64,000 nucleotides of DNA, from the NCBI RefSeq assembly GCF_018326265.1, contig NZ_AP023360.1:7685001-7749000 (forward strand), written 5' to 3'. This DNA is from Catellatospora sp. IY07-71 (GTDB lineage: Bacteria; Actinomycetota; Actinomycetes; Mycobacteriales; Micromonosporaceae). The translations under genes and the position numbers were made by a program. The notes below the pieces were generated by a model, which was not told where the DNA came from, searched no databases, and was given only the letters and a program-made list of their open reading frames with translations. Shown piece after piece: positions 25,043 to 32,828 of this stretch. Every line of letters begins with the position of its first letter. Within the stretch, counting starts at the first letter, position 1.

Positions 25043-25687
25043 CTAACGCACCCGCCGCACCACCGCCACGATCTTGCCGAGCACCACCGCGTCGTCGCCG
25101 GGGATCGGCTGGTACGCCTCGTTGCACGGCACCAGCTCCACGTGCCCCCGGGTCACCCGGTAGACCTTCACGGTGGCCTCGCCGTCGATCATCGCCGCGA
25201 CGATCTCCCCGCTGTACGCGGTCGGCTGCTGCCGTACGACGACCACGTCGCCGTCGCAGATCGCCGCGTCCACCATCGAGTCGCCGCGGACCCGCAGCGA
25301 GAACAGGGTGCCGTGGCCGACCAGGTCGCGGGAGAGGGTGAGCACCTCCTCCAGCGACTCCTCGGCCAGGATCGGCCCGCCCGCGGCGATGGTGCCCAGC
25401 AGCGGCACCCGCACCGCGTTCGCGTCGCGCTGGTGCGGGACGGCGCCGTCCGCGCCGAGCGGCACCGCCACCGACAGCGCCCGGGGACGGCCCTTGTCGC
25501 GTACCAGCAGGCCCTTCTCCTCCAGCTCGCGCAGGTGATAGGAGACCGTGGACGACGCGGCGAGCCCGACCTCCCGGCCGATCTCGCGCAGCGTCGGCGG
25601 GTAGCCGCGCCGCGTCACCCACTCGTGGATGACCTCCAGGATGCGGCGCTGCCGCTGGGTGAGTCCGCTGCCGTCACCGGCCGTCAT
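25043..25687 (-). CDS. lexA: LexA repressor
   Basis: A 214-residue SOS repressor. The winged helix-turn-helix is at the N-terminus ([20 protein letters not shown] and [17 protein letters not shown]). The self-cleavage site is in [11 protein letters not shown] (Ala-Gly). The catalytic Ser is in VRGDSMVDA and the Lys in EATVKVYRV. The ATG at 25687 is used; a GTG at 25696 is also in frame. I could not find a standard actinobacterial LexA box (GAAC-N4-GTTC) in the upstream gap, so autoregulation is not supported by the sequence. Confidence 0.95.
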   Translation of the reverse strand: MTAGDGSGLTQRQRRILEVIHEWVTRRGYPPTLREIGREVGLAASSTVSYHLRELEEKGLLVRDKGRPRALSVAVPLGADGAVPHQRDANAVRVPLLGTIAAGGPILAEESLEEVLTLSRDLVGHGTLFSLRVRGDSMVDAAICDGDVVVVRQQPTAYSGEIVAAMIDGEATVKVYRVTRGHVELVPCNEAYQPIPGDDAVVLGKIVAVVRRVR

Positions 25688-25767
25688 CGTCCGCACCCTG
25701 GCAGGCTAACGGACGCTCTCCACATAAGCCGCATACCCACCCGCTCCGCTGCGTCCCGTTCGGCGAA

Positions 25768-25842
25768 GACCATCCGACTTGCCTGGCAGGTGGGCGTATT
25801 CGCGGTCAAGATACGCCCGTATGCCAGGCAAGTCGGACGATC
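25768..25842. repeat. Palindromic repeat family B, copy 2
   Basis: Arms of 21 bases at 25768-25788 and 25822-25842 share the GACTTGCC(A/T)GGCA core of the copy at 6375-6449, including the inner GGGCGTAT motif. It lies in the gap between lexA and the end of the kinase gene. Confidence 0.85.
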
Positions 25843-25860
25843 ATGCGGGCCGCGGGCCGC

Positions 25861-25902
25861 GGGCGGCGGGCGGCGGGCGGCGGGCGGCGGGCGGCGGGCG
25901 GC
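25861..25902. repeat. Tandem heptamer repeat
   Basis: Six perfect head-to-tail copies of GGGCGGC, preceded by GGGCCGC-like units. They end 5 bases before the stop codon of the kinase-like gene. Copy number may vary between strains. Confidence 0.85.
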
Positions 25903-25907
25903 GGCGG

Positions 25908-26519
25908 TCAGGCGCGGTGGAGGTGGAGGTCGGCGCGGGCGGCGGTGGCGACGACGAGGCGGGCGTTGGCCTCGTCGCTGCGGTACACCCAGTCGCGGGC
26001 GGCCTCGGCGTCCAGGCCCTTCGCGCGCTGGCGGGCGAGCAGGCCGTCGACCCGGGGGCCGTCGTCGGCGGAGAGGTATACGGCCAGGTCCAGCAGCGGG
26101 CGCACCCGGTCCCACGGCGGGGTGTCCAGCAGCAGGTAGTTGCCCTCGGTGACGATCACCTCGGTGTCGCCCGGCACGGGGATCGCCCCGGCGACGGGCT
26201 CGTTGAGGACGTGGTCGAACGTCGGCGCGTACACCGTCTCGCCGGTGGACTCGCGCAGCCGCCGCAGCAGCGCGGCGTAACCGGCGGCGTCGAAGGTGTC
26301 CGGGGCGCCCTTGCGGTCGGCGCGGCCCAGCCGCCGCAGCTCGGCGTTGGCGAGGTGGAAGCCGTCCATCGGCACCATGACGGCGTGATCCAGCTCGGCG
26401 GCCAGCGCCAGGGCCAGCGTGGACTTGCCCGCGCCGGGCGAGCCGGCGATGCCGACCACGATCCGGCCCGGCCGGGCGGCGCGGAGCCGGTGCACCTGTA
26501 CGAGCAGCGTCGTCAGCAT
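25908..26519 (-). CDS. Nucleoside/nucleotide kinase family protein (uridine kinase-like P-loop)
   Basis: A 203-residue P-loop kinase of the uridine kinase/pantothenate kinase/phosphoribulokinase group. It has the Walker A VGIAGSPGAGKSTLALAL, MVPMDGFHLANAELRRLG, and VIVTEGNYLLLDTPPWD. The substrate is not defined by sequence; relatives are often annotated as fructose or pantothenate kinases. It follows the threonine aldolase gene by 13 bases on the same strand. The ATG at 26519 is used, and the longer frame upstream is a shadow. Confidence 0.85.
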   Translation of the reverse strand: MLTTLLVQVHRLRAARPGRIVVGIAGSPGAGKSTLALALAAELDHAVMVPMDGFHLANAELRRLGRADRKGAPDTFDAAGYAALLRRLRESTGETVYAPTFDHVLNEPVAGAIPVPGDTEVIVTEGNYLLLDTPPWDRVRPLLDLAVYLSADDGPRVDGLLARQRAKGLDAEAARDWVYRSDEANARLVVATAARADLHLHRA

Positions 26520-26532
26520 CACGGCAAGTGTG

Positions 26533-27639
26533 TCAGCCCGCCGCGGCCAGTTCCAGCAGTGCCGTGCCCGCCGCGGTGACGTCGTCGGCGGTCCAGTCCA
26601 GCGCGGGGCGGGCCGCGGTGATCTCGGTGCAGGCCAGGTCGGGCGCGCGGTCCGCGAACGGCCCGCAGAACCAGGTCCGCTGCTCCTCGGCCAGGCGCAG
26701 CGCCGCCTCGTTGAGCCGGTCGGCCGGTCCCGGCAGCCACAGCTGGAACTGGTGCGTGTGCGGCACCTGCGGGAGGATCCGCGCGCCGGGCAGCTTGGCC
26801 AGCGCCTGCGCGACCACCTTCGCGTGCGCGACGTACTCCGGCAGCCGGGGCAGCTCCCGGTCCAGCCCCGCCAGCGCCGCGACCGCCGCCGGCCACTGCT
26901 GGAACAGGGTGCCGCCGTAGCGGTGCCGCCAGGCGCGGGCCTGTGTGGCGAAGTCCTCCGCCCCGGCCAGCAGCGCGCCGGACAGCCCGCCCAGCGTCTT
27001 GTAGAGCGAGACGTACACGCTGTCGGCCAGCCCCGCCACGGTGGGCAGGTCCCGCCCGAAGTGCGGCGCCGACTCCCACAGCCGGGCACCGTCGAAGTGC
27101 ACCTTCGCGCCGCGTACGCGCGCCGCGGCGACCAGCGCGTTCAGCTCGTCCCAGGTGGGCAGCAGGAAGCCGGCGTCGCGCAGCGGCAGCTCCACCAGCA
27201 GGGTGCCGAACGGCTCGTCCAGCTCGCGCACCTCCTGCGCGGTGGGCTGGCGGCGTTCGGCCGTCGGCCACACCCCGCGCAGGCGGCTCAGCGTGGTGAA
27301 CGCCTTGCGCTCGTGCACCTCCAGGTGGCTGAGCGGGTGCAGGGCCACCACGTCGCTGCCGGTGCGCTCGGCCCAGCAGCGCAGCGCCACCTGCTGCGCC
27401 ATGGTGCCGGTCGGGAAGAACACCGCGTCCGGCTTGCCCAGCAGCCCGGCCACCCGCTTCTCCAGCACGGCCACCGGGCCCCCGCCGCCGTAGACGTCGG
27501 GACGGCCGTCCAGCTCCGGCAGGCCGCTCGCGGCCAGGTCGGCCAGCCGCTCGCGCAGCGAGGGCGCGCGGTTGCCGGACAGCATCCGGTCGCAGCCGTT
27601 CATCAGGCGCCAGCGGCGCTGCGCGGGGTCCTCAGCCAT
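26533..27639 (-). CDS. Threonine aldolase family protein (beta-eliminating lyase)
   Basis: A 368-residue PLP enzyme of fold type I. GNRAPSLRERL at the N-terminus, VFFPTGTMAQQVALR, VHFDGARLWESAP (Asp stacking on the PLP nitrogen), and VYVSLYKTLGG with the Schiff-base Lys all match L-threonine/allo-threonine aldolases. These split threonine to glycine and acetaldehyde. The alternative is a related aromatic or cysteine lyase. It is the first gene of a pair with the kinase-like gene. Confidence 0.85.
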   Translation of the reverse strand: MAEDPAQRRWRLMNGCDRMLSGNRAPSLRERLADLAASGLPELDGRPDVYGGGGPVAVLEKRVAGLLGKPDAVFFPTGTMAQQVALRCWAERTGSDVVALHPLSHLEVHERKAFTTLSRLRGVWPTAERRQPTAQEVRELDEPFGTLLVELPLRDAGFLLPTWDELNALVAAARVRGAKVHFDGARLWESAPHFGRDLPTVAGLADSVYVSLYKTLGGLSGALLAGAEDFATQARAWRHRYGGTLFQQWPAAVAALAGLDRELPRLPEYVAHAKVVAQALAKLPGARILPQVPHTHQFQLWLPGPADRLNEAALRLAEEQRTWFCGPFADRAPDLACTEITAARPALDWTADDVTAAGTALLELAAAG

Positions 27640-27703
27640 CGGGCCATGATGCCATCAGCCCCGCCGGCCTGCGCGCCGCGGCCCGGAGGCCATGGTGCGG
27701 GGC

Positions 27704-27826
27704 TCAGCGGGAGCGGCGGCGCGGGGCGCGGGTGCGCCGGCTCAGCAGCCAGCGGCCGGCCGCCACCAGCACCGCGATGGTGAACACGGTGCCGAACAAT
27801 CCGGCGTACACCGTCTCGCTGGTCAC
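27704..27826 (-). CDS. Possible small single-pass membrane protein
   Basis: A 40-residue frame from GTG 27826 (MTSETVYAGLFGTVFTIAVLVAAGRWLLSRR...) with one hydrophobic helix and a very basic tail. The topology is typical of small actinobacterial membrane proteins. The G-rich stretch before the start is too close to be a good Shine-Dalgarno. I list it as tentative. Confidence 0.35.
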   Translation of the reverse strand: MTSETVYAGLFGTVFTIAVLVAAGRWLLSRRTRAPRRRSR

Positions 27827-27997
27827 CGCCCCACGATAGGGCGTGCCGGGGCACGGAACCGGCATCGCGCCCGGCGGGGCGGCGTACCGCCGAAAGCGGA
27901 CACCATTTGCCGGACAACCGGCCCGGACCGCCCGCCGCGCGGGGACAATGGCAGGGGCGGCACGCGACGTGCCCGCGAACCGGGGAGGTCTGCGCCG

Positions 27998-28249
27998 ATG
28001 AGCACCAAGCACTGGACGGTCGACATCGCCCTCGACGACGACGGCTCCGGCCGCACCACCGCGCGGGCGGAGCTGGCCGCGGGCCACGGCACCCCCTCGC
28101 TGCGCGGCGCGGGCGCCGCCGAGCGCAGCCGGTACGACGAGGACGTGCCCGTGATCGGCGACGAGCTGGCCGCCGGGCGCGCCCTGGTCGAGCTGGGCAA
28201 CCGGCTGCTCGCGCAGGCCGACGCCGACCTGGAGCGGACTCCGGCATGA
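27998..28249 (+). CDS. DUF1876 (Rv2632c-like) small protein
   Basis: An 83-residue cytosolic protein that begins MSTKHWTVDIALDDDGSGRTTARAEL and contains VPVIGDELAAGRALVELGNRLL, matching the DUF1876 domain seen in mycobacterial Rv2632c. The function is unknown; relatives are often associated with stress or dormancy regulons. GGGGAGG at 27982-27988 precedes the ATG at 27998. The stop overlaps the flavodoxin start (ATGA). Confidence 0.85.
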   Translation: MSTKHWTVDIALDDDGSGRTTARAELAAGHGTPSLRGAGAAERSRYDEDVPVIGDELAAGRALVELGNRLLAQADADLERTPA

Positions 28250-28902
28250 CGACCGCGCCCTCCCCCGTCGCCGCACCCGTCACCGGCCCGCCGCTGCTGG
28301 AGCCGCCGCTGCAGCGCCTGGTCATGGCACAGCTGGAGGAGCTGCCCGAGGCGCTGACCGGACAGGGCCCGCCACGCCGCGTGCTGGTCGCCGCCGCCTC
28401 GAAGTACGAGTCGACCACCGAGATCGCCCAGGCCATCGCCAAGGTGCTCGGCGAACGCGGCTTCGACGCGAACGCCGCCGACATCGACCCGAGCGTGCAG
28501 GTCGAGGGGTTCGACGCGTTCGTCATCGGCAGCGCCGTCTACTCCGGGCACTGGCTGCAGCCGGCCCGCTGGTTCGTGCAGAGCCACGCCGCGGTGCTGT
28601 CCACCCATCCGGTGTGGCTGTTCTCCAGCGGCCCGGTCGGCGAGCCGCCGATGACCGACGAGGACCCGGTCGACGTGACCGCGATCGCCGAGGCGACCCT
28701 GGCCCGGGAGCACAAGGTGTTCCCCGGCCGCCTGGAGCACAGCCGCCTCAGCATCGCCGAGCAGGCGCTGGTCGTGGCGCTGCGGGCGCCGGAGGGGGAC
28801 TTCCGGGACTGGGACGCGATCCGCTCGTGGGCGGAGGGCATCGCCGACGCCCTGAACGCCGCCGGCCCGGCCACCACCACCGGCACCATAACCTTGGATT
28901 GA
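28246..28902 (+). CDS. Flavodoxin domain protein
   Basis: A 218-residue FMN-binding electron carrier or protoporphyrinogen-oxidase-like flavodoxin. VLVAAASKYESTTEIAQAIAKVL is the phosphate-binding loop, and FDAFVIGSAVYSGHWLQPARWF and PVWLFSSGPVGEP cover the flavin site. The N-terminal 45 residues are a Pro-rich extension not needed for the fold. It is coupled to the DUF1876 gene by a 4-base overlap, a pairing that suggests a shared stress or redox role. Confidence 0.85.
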   Translation: MTTAPSPVAAPVTGPPLLEPPLQRLVMAQLEELPEALTGQGPPRRVLVAAASKYESTTEIAQAIAKVLGERGFDANAADIDPSVQVEGFDAFVIGSAVYSGHWLQPARWFVQSHAAVLSTHPVWLFSSGPVGEPPMTDEDPVDVTAIAEATLAREHKVFPGRLEHSRLSIAEQALVVALRAPEGDFRDWDAIRSWAEGIADALNAAGPATTTGTITLD

Positions 28903-29011
28903 CGGCCTGGACCCGCTCGCCCGACGTCAAGAAGTTAGCAGGGATCACCGCCGCGCGGTATCGGGCGACGAGCCCAGTGCGCTGCTCAGCGGCGGTGGCT
29001 AGGGTCGCCGG

Positions 29012-29902
29012 GTGCATATCGGAGAGATCACCGCGGCAGCCGCGGGCGAATGGACACTCGGCGACCTCACCGTCCGCCGCATGGGCTACGGCTCCATGCG
29101 GATCACCGCCAATCCCGACCGCGACCTGGCCATCCGGGTGCTGCGCCGCGCGGTCGAACTGGGCGTCAACCACATCGACACCGCCGCCTTCTACTTCTCC
29201 CCCGGCGGCACCCTCCAGGTCGGCACCGGCGCCGTCCGGTATGCCACCGAGCTGATCCGCGACGCGCTCGCGCCGTACCCGGACGGCCTGGTCATCACGA
29301 CCAAGGTCGGCCCCGGCTACGACCCGGACTTCTACCAGGCGAAGACCCCGGCGCAGCTGCGGGCGCAGGTCGAGGAGAACCTGCGCCGCCTCGGCCGCGA
29401 CCACCTGGACGTGGTCAACCTGCGCATCCTCAAGCGCCCCGGCCACGACTCGATCGCCGAGCGCTTCGCCGCGCTGGCGCGGCTGCGCGACGAGGGGCTG
29501 ATCCGCCATCTCGGCGTCTCGAACGCGCGCGTCGACCACCTCGACGAGGCGCAGGCCATCGCACCGGTCGTGTGCGTGCAGAACAGCTACTCGCTCGACA
29601 ACGGCCGCGAGGACGACGGCCTGCTGCGGGTCTGCGGCGACCGCGGCATCGCGTTCACGCCGTACTTCGCGCTGGCCGGGGCGCGGCGGGAGTCCGGGGC
29701 CGGCGACGACCACACCGATGCGGTACGCGCCGTCGCCGACGCCCACGGCGTGACCCCGCACCAGGTGCGCCTCGCCTGGACCCTGCACCAGGGCACGCAC
29801 GTGCTCGCCATCCCCGGCACCGGCGACCCGGCCCACCTGGAGCAGAACATCGCCGCCGGGGCGCTGCGGCTGACCCCGGAGGACCTGGCCCGGCTGGGCT
29901 GA
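29012..29902 (+). CDS. Aldo/keto reductase with altered active site
   Basis: A 296-residue aldo/keto reductase-fold protein. It has WTLGDLTVRRMGYGSMR, NHIDTAAFYFSPGG (Asp, Tyr), ITTKVGPGYD (Lys) and the cofactor region HLGVSNARVDHL. Where most family members have the catalytic His (Asp-Leu-Tyr-x-x-His), this protein has LDVVNLRILKRPG, so the His is not obvious. It may favour a different reaction. The GTG at 29012 is used; the substrate is unknown. Confidence 0.85.
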   Translation: MHIGEITAAAAGEWTLGDLTVRRMGYGSMRITANPDRDLAIRVLRRAVELGVNHIDTAAFYFSPGGTLQVGTGAVRYATELIRDALAPYPDGLVITTKVGPGYDPDFYQAKTPAQLRAQVEENLRRLGRDHLDVVNLRILKRPGHDSIAERFAALARLRDEGLIRHLGVSNARVDHLDEAQAIAPVVCVQNSYSLDNGREDDGLLRVCGDRGIAFTPYFALAGARRESGAGDDHTDAVRAVADAHGVTPHQVRLAWTLHQGTHVLAIPGTGDPAHLEQNIAAGALRLTPEDLARLG

Positions 29903-29915
29903 CCGTGCCGCGCTT

Positions 29916-29953
29916 CACAACTTCTGGGTTGTAGGTACAACCCAGAAGTTGTG
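29916..29953. repeat. Palindromic repeat family E, copy 1
   Basis: Perfect 17-base arms CACAACTTCTGGGTTGT (29916-29932) and its complement (29937-29953) with a 4-base loop form a very strong hairpin between convergent genes. The arms are identical to those at 38310-38347. Confidence 0.9.
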
Positions 29954-29967
29954 GCCTGCGGACGGGT

Positions 29968-30600
29968 CTACTGCGCGACCGGGGCGGGCGCGGAGCAGAA
30001 CAGGTGCTGGTTGCTGGTCGTCGAGGACAGGTGCGGGAACAGCGGCAGCGCCGGGGTGCTCTCCGGCGGCTGCCACGCCTCACGCACCACGCCGACGCAG
30101 AACACCACGGTGTCGGTCGGGTCGGGCAGCTCGATGACGCCCTCGCCGACGTCGTCGCCGTACGGGTGGCGCCGGTGCAGCGGCAGCGCGACCGTGACCT
30201 CCTCCGAGAACGCCTCACCCGGCGCGACCAGGTGTCCGGCCACCCGGTACGGCGCCTCCCAGGCCTTCTTGCCGGTGTCGGGCATGTCGAAGGCGCGCTT
30301 GGCGATCTCGGCGATGTGCCCGCCCCGCCCCGTCACGTAGACGGCGTCGGAGGCGGGCTGCACGGACAGCGTCTGCTCCTGCAACGGCACGCCGTTGAGC
30401 ACGTACACACCTCCGCTGCCCTTGTTGACCAGCCGGTAGCGGATGTGCAGCACCTCGTCCTCCTGCGTCACCGACGCGGAGAACTCGGCGTCCGGCGGCG
30501 CTCCGGTGGGCGCGGCGCTCACCGGCTCCCGCGCCGCTTCGGCGCAGCCCGCCGTGGCCGCCGCAAGCAGGACCGCGGCGGCGAGGACCAGCCGCCGCAT
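29968..30600 (-). CDS. Putative lipoprotein next to M91 peptidase
   Basis: A 210-residue protein with a signal peptide and lipobox (LLAAATAGC, Cys near residue 19). The mature part is of unknown fold, beta-rich (VLHIRYRLVNKGSGGVYVLNGVPLQEQTLSV). Its ATG shares four bases with the stop of the RTX-M91 peptidase gene, so the two are translated together. It could be a surface partner or an immunity protein for the peptidase; this is inference from coupling only. Confidence 0.75.
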   Translation of the reverse strand: MRRLVLAAAVLLAAATAGCAEAAREPVSAAPTGAPPDAEFSASVTQEDEVLHIRYRLVNKGSGGVYVLNGVPLQEQTLSVQPASDAVYVTGRGGHIAEIAKRAFDMPDTGKKAWEAPYRVAGHLVAPGEAFSEEVTVALPLHRRHPYGDDVGEGVIELPDPTDTVVFCVGVVREAWQPPESTPALPLFPHLSSTTSNQHLFCSAPAPVAQ

Positions 30601-32423
30601 CAGTAGACCGTCCTGTCCGGCCAGCCCATCTCCTCGCGCAGCGCGTTCTCGGTGACGCCTTCGGGGTGCTCGGCGTAGGGACCGTCGGGAGTGCCGTCCT
30701 CGTCCAGGTCGACCGGCAGGCCGACGGCCTCGCGCTCGTCGTTGGGCACCCCGGGGTTGTCCGGGCCGCGGTAGGTGCCGGGGGCGGACGTGTCGTTGCC
30801 GAAGTCGTAGACGTGCGCGAACTCGTGGAACAGCCCCGAGATCGGCGGGCGCTCGTCGCGCGCCTCCAGCTTGTCCGGGTTGTACTCGACGGTGTACTTC
30901 TCCCGCTCGCCGGTCCACAGGAAGCCGCCGCGCCACGACTCGGACGCGGCAGTGTTGCCGCCGCTGGTCTCCTTGATGGTCAGCGAGTTGTCGTCGCCGC
31001 CGTCGCTGCCCGCGTGGATCTCGTCCATCGCGGCCAGCATCTCCTGGCCGCGGGGCGAGGAGCGCAGCATGTCGAGGTCGGCCTGCACCCGCTCCTTGAA
31101 CTCGTCGGAGCCCTCGATGCGGATGTCCTGACCCAGGTCCTTGATCTCGACGGTGACCACCTGCTCGGCCCCGCTGCGGCGGTCACCGCTCTCCGCGTAC
31201 ACGGTGTCGGTGCCGGTCCCGGCCCCGATGACGTCGTTGCCGTGCCCGGCGTAGAGCTTGTCCGCGCCGCCGCCACCGCGCAGCACGTCGTCGTCGCGGC
31301 CGCCGGAGACGATGTCGTCGTCCGCGCCGCCGTCGACGACGTCGCGGCCGGTCGCGCCCTCCAGGTAGTCGCGGCCCGCGCCGCCGCTGAGCTTGTCGTC
31401 GCCGGACAGGCCGTACATGACGTCGTCGCCCTCGCCGCCGGTCAGCGTGTCGTCGCCGCGGTAGCCGTCGAGGTAGTCGCGGCCGGCGCCGCCGGAGGCC
31501 CGGTCGTTGCCCGCACCGGCGTGGATGCGGTCGGCGCCGGTGTGGCCGAGGATCGTCTCGTCACCGTCGCCGCCGTTGATGGTGTCGTCGCCGGTGCCGC
31601 CGAGCAGCGTGAGCTTCAGCTTCGTGCCCGGCGCGACGGCCACCTCGTCGTTGCCCTCACCGGTGCGCACCACCACGTCCGCGCCCGGCGGGAACCGGTA
31701 CGGAATGCCGTTGACCTCGACGATCTGCTCGCCCGTCGTGGGGTCGACGCTGATCTTCACCTTGTCGTCGCCGGTGCCCGTGTTCACGATCGCGGTGTTG
31801 CCGTCGTAGAGCACGTACGGGCCGGTGGCCTCGGGTGGCATGGTGAACGGGTCCATCCCGTTCGCGGTGCCCGCCCAGGCGGTGGCGATCGCCTCCCACT
31901 CGGGGCGCAGCTTGTTCAGCGCCGTCTCGTACGGCAGCAGCTCGTCGTCGATGTCCTTGCGCAGCTTGCTCGCGTGCGCCGCGCCGTCGTGCACGAGCTG
32001 GGCCTGGGCGTCGTCCTTCGGGTGGAAGGTGACCGTGGACCGGTCGCCCGACAGCTGCGCGCTGACCTTGCCGGACAGCTGCGCGAGCGCGTCGTCGAGG
32101 GTGTGCTGGCCCGCGCGCAGCGCCGCGGCGGCCTTCTCCAGCTGGTCGGCCTGCCGCCGGGCGATGTCGGCGGTCTCCCGCAGGTCGGCCGAGAGCGTGC
32201 GCCGGTGCTGCTCGAACTCGTCGGCGGTGGGCCCGGCCCACCTGCCGTCGTACACGGCCTTGGCCGGACCGTCGACGTCGTCGGCGGTGCCCTCGGCCTC
32301 GGTCGCGTACGTGCGCCAGGCGCGCGCGGCGCTCTCCAGCCCCGCCGGGTTGGCCGCGATGGTCCACACGTTGACGTAGTTGATCGGCGCCGGGGCCGGC
32401 GCGGGCGGGTCCTCGGGAATCAC
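30600..32423 (-). CDS. WXG100-like RTX protein with C-terminal M91 metallopeptidase domain
   Basis: A 607-residue probable exported effector. Residues about 15-120 form a helical WXG100-like domain with WAG at the turn. A linker follows, and then about 270-415 holds RTX-type calcium-binding nonapeptides (GGTGDDTINGGDGDETILG, many GGxGxDxL units). The C-terminus has the zinc motif HEFAH at 533-537 and ends ENALREEMGWPDRTVY, as in the M91 (NleD-like) peptidases. The GTG at 32423 overlaps the small upstream gene (GTGA), and GAGGAGG lies 11 bases before it. Export by a type VII route is inferred. Confidence 0.85.
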   Translation of the reverse strand: MIPEDPPAPAPAPINYVNVWTIAANPAGLESAARAWRTYATEAEGTADDVDGPAKAVYDGRWAGPTADEFEQHRRTLSADLRETADIARRQADQLEKAAAALRAGQHTLDDALAQLSGKVSAQLSGDRSTVTFHPKDDAQAQLVHDGAAHASKLRKDIDDELLPYETALNKLRPEWEAIATAWAGTANGMDPFTMPPEATGPYVLYDGNTAIVNTGTGDDKVKISVDPTTGEQIVEVNGIPYRFPPGADVVVRTGEGNDEVAVAPGTKLKLTLLGGTGDDTINGGDGDETILGHTGADRIHAGAGNDRASGGAGRDYLDGYRGDDTLTGGEGDDVMYGLSGDDKLSGGAGRDYLEGATGRDVVDGGADDDIVSGGRDDDVLRGGGGADKLYAGHGNDVIGAGTGTDTVYAESGDRRSGAEQVVTVEIKDLGQDIRIEGSDEFKERVQADLDMLRSSPRGQEMLAAMDEIHAGSDGGDDNSLTIKETSGGNTAASESWRGGFLWTGEREKYTVEYNPDKLEARDERPPISGLFHEFAHVYDFGNDTSAPGTYRGPDNPGVPNDEREAVGLPVDLDEDGTPDGPYAEHPEGVTENALREEMGWPDRTVY

Positions 32424-32749
32424 GGGCGGTGACCTCCTCGGCGCCGCTCGATGTCGTCCATCGCGTGCAGATCGGCCTGCTCGTACGCGAACGCGATCCG
32501 GTAGAGCCGGTCCACGTCGCCCTCCAGCACCTCGACCAGGCGGCCCACGGCCAGCCCGGCAGGCTCGACCGCGCCGTCCTCGGCCTGGTGCAGCGGCGCG
32601 GCGCCGGAGGTGTCGCCGTAGTCGGTCACCGGTGGGGTGACCGAAGCCTGCGCTGCCCGCAGCGCGTCGCCGAGCCGCTGCGACGCCTTCAGGAACGTCG
32701 CGGCGAGCCGGGTCAGCTCGGTCGGATCGGCACGTACCTCGGTGGCCAT
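32420..32749 (-). CDS. ESX/EspC-type small secretion-associated protein
   Basis: A 109-residue helical protein (MATEVRADPTELTRLAATFLKASQRLGDALRAAQ) of the kind annotated as ESX-1 EspC-like or WXG100-related. No WxG turn is visible. It is coupled by a 4-base overlap to the RTX-M91 gene and probably forms a heterodimer with its WXG100-like N-terminus for type VII secretion. No ESX core genes lie in this window. Confidence 0.72.
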   Translation of the reverse strand: MATEVRADPTELTRLAATFLKASQRLGDALRAAQASVTPPVTDYGDTSGAAPLHQAEDGAVEPAGLAVGRLVEVLEGDVDRLYRIAFAYEQADLHAMDDIERRRGGHRP

Positions 32750-32797
32750 GTGGACACATTAGAGCGTCCGGGCGACAACGGCGAAACGGAGCGTGAC

Positions 32798-32822
32798 GGG
32801 GGACGCCACAGCGGCGTCCCCC
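32798..32822 (-). terminator. Terminator after metallo-hydrolase gene
   Basis: GGGGGACGCC (32798-32807) and GGCGTCCCCC (32813-32822) form a perfect 10-base stem with a 5-base loop, 6 bases beyond the stop of the MBL-fold gene. It separates that gene from the EspC-like gene on the same strand. Confidence 0.7.
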
Positions 32823-32828
32823 GGCCGG

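Noticed and set aside
25688-25767. LexA box upstream of lexA
   Set aside because: No GAAC-N4-GTTC-like palindrome could be found in this stretch, so I do not claim an SOS operator.
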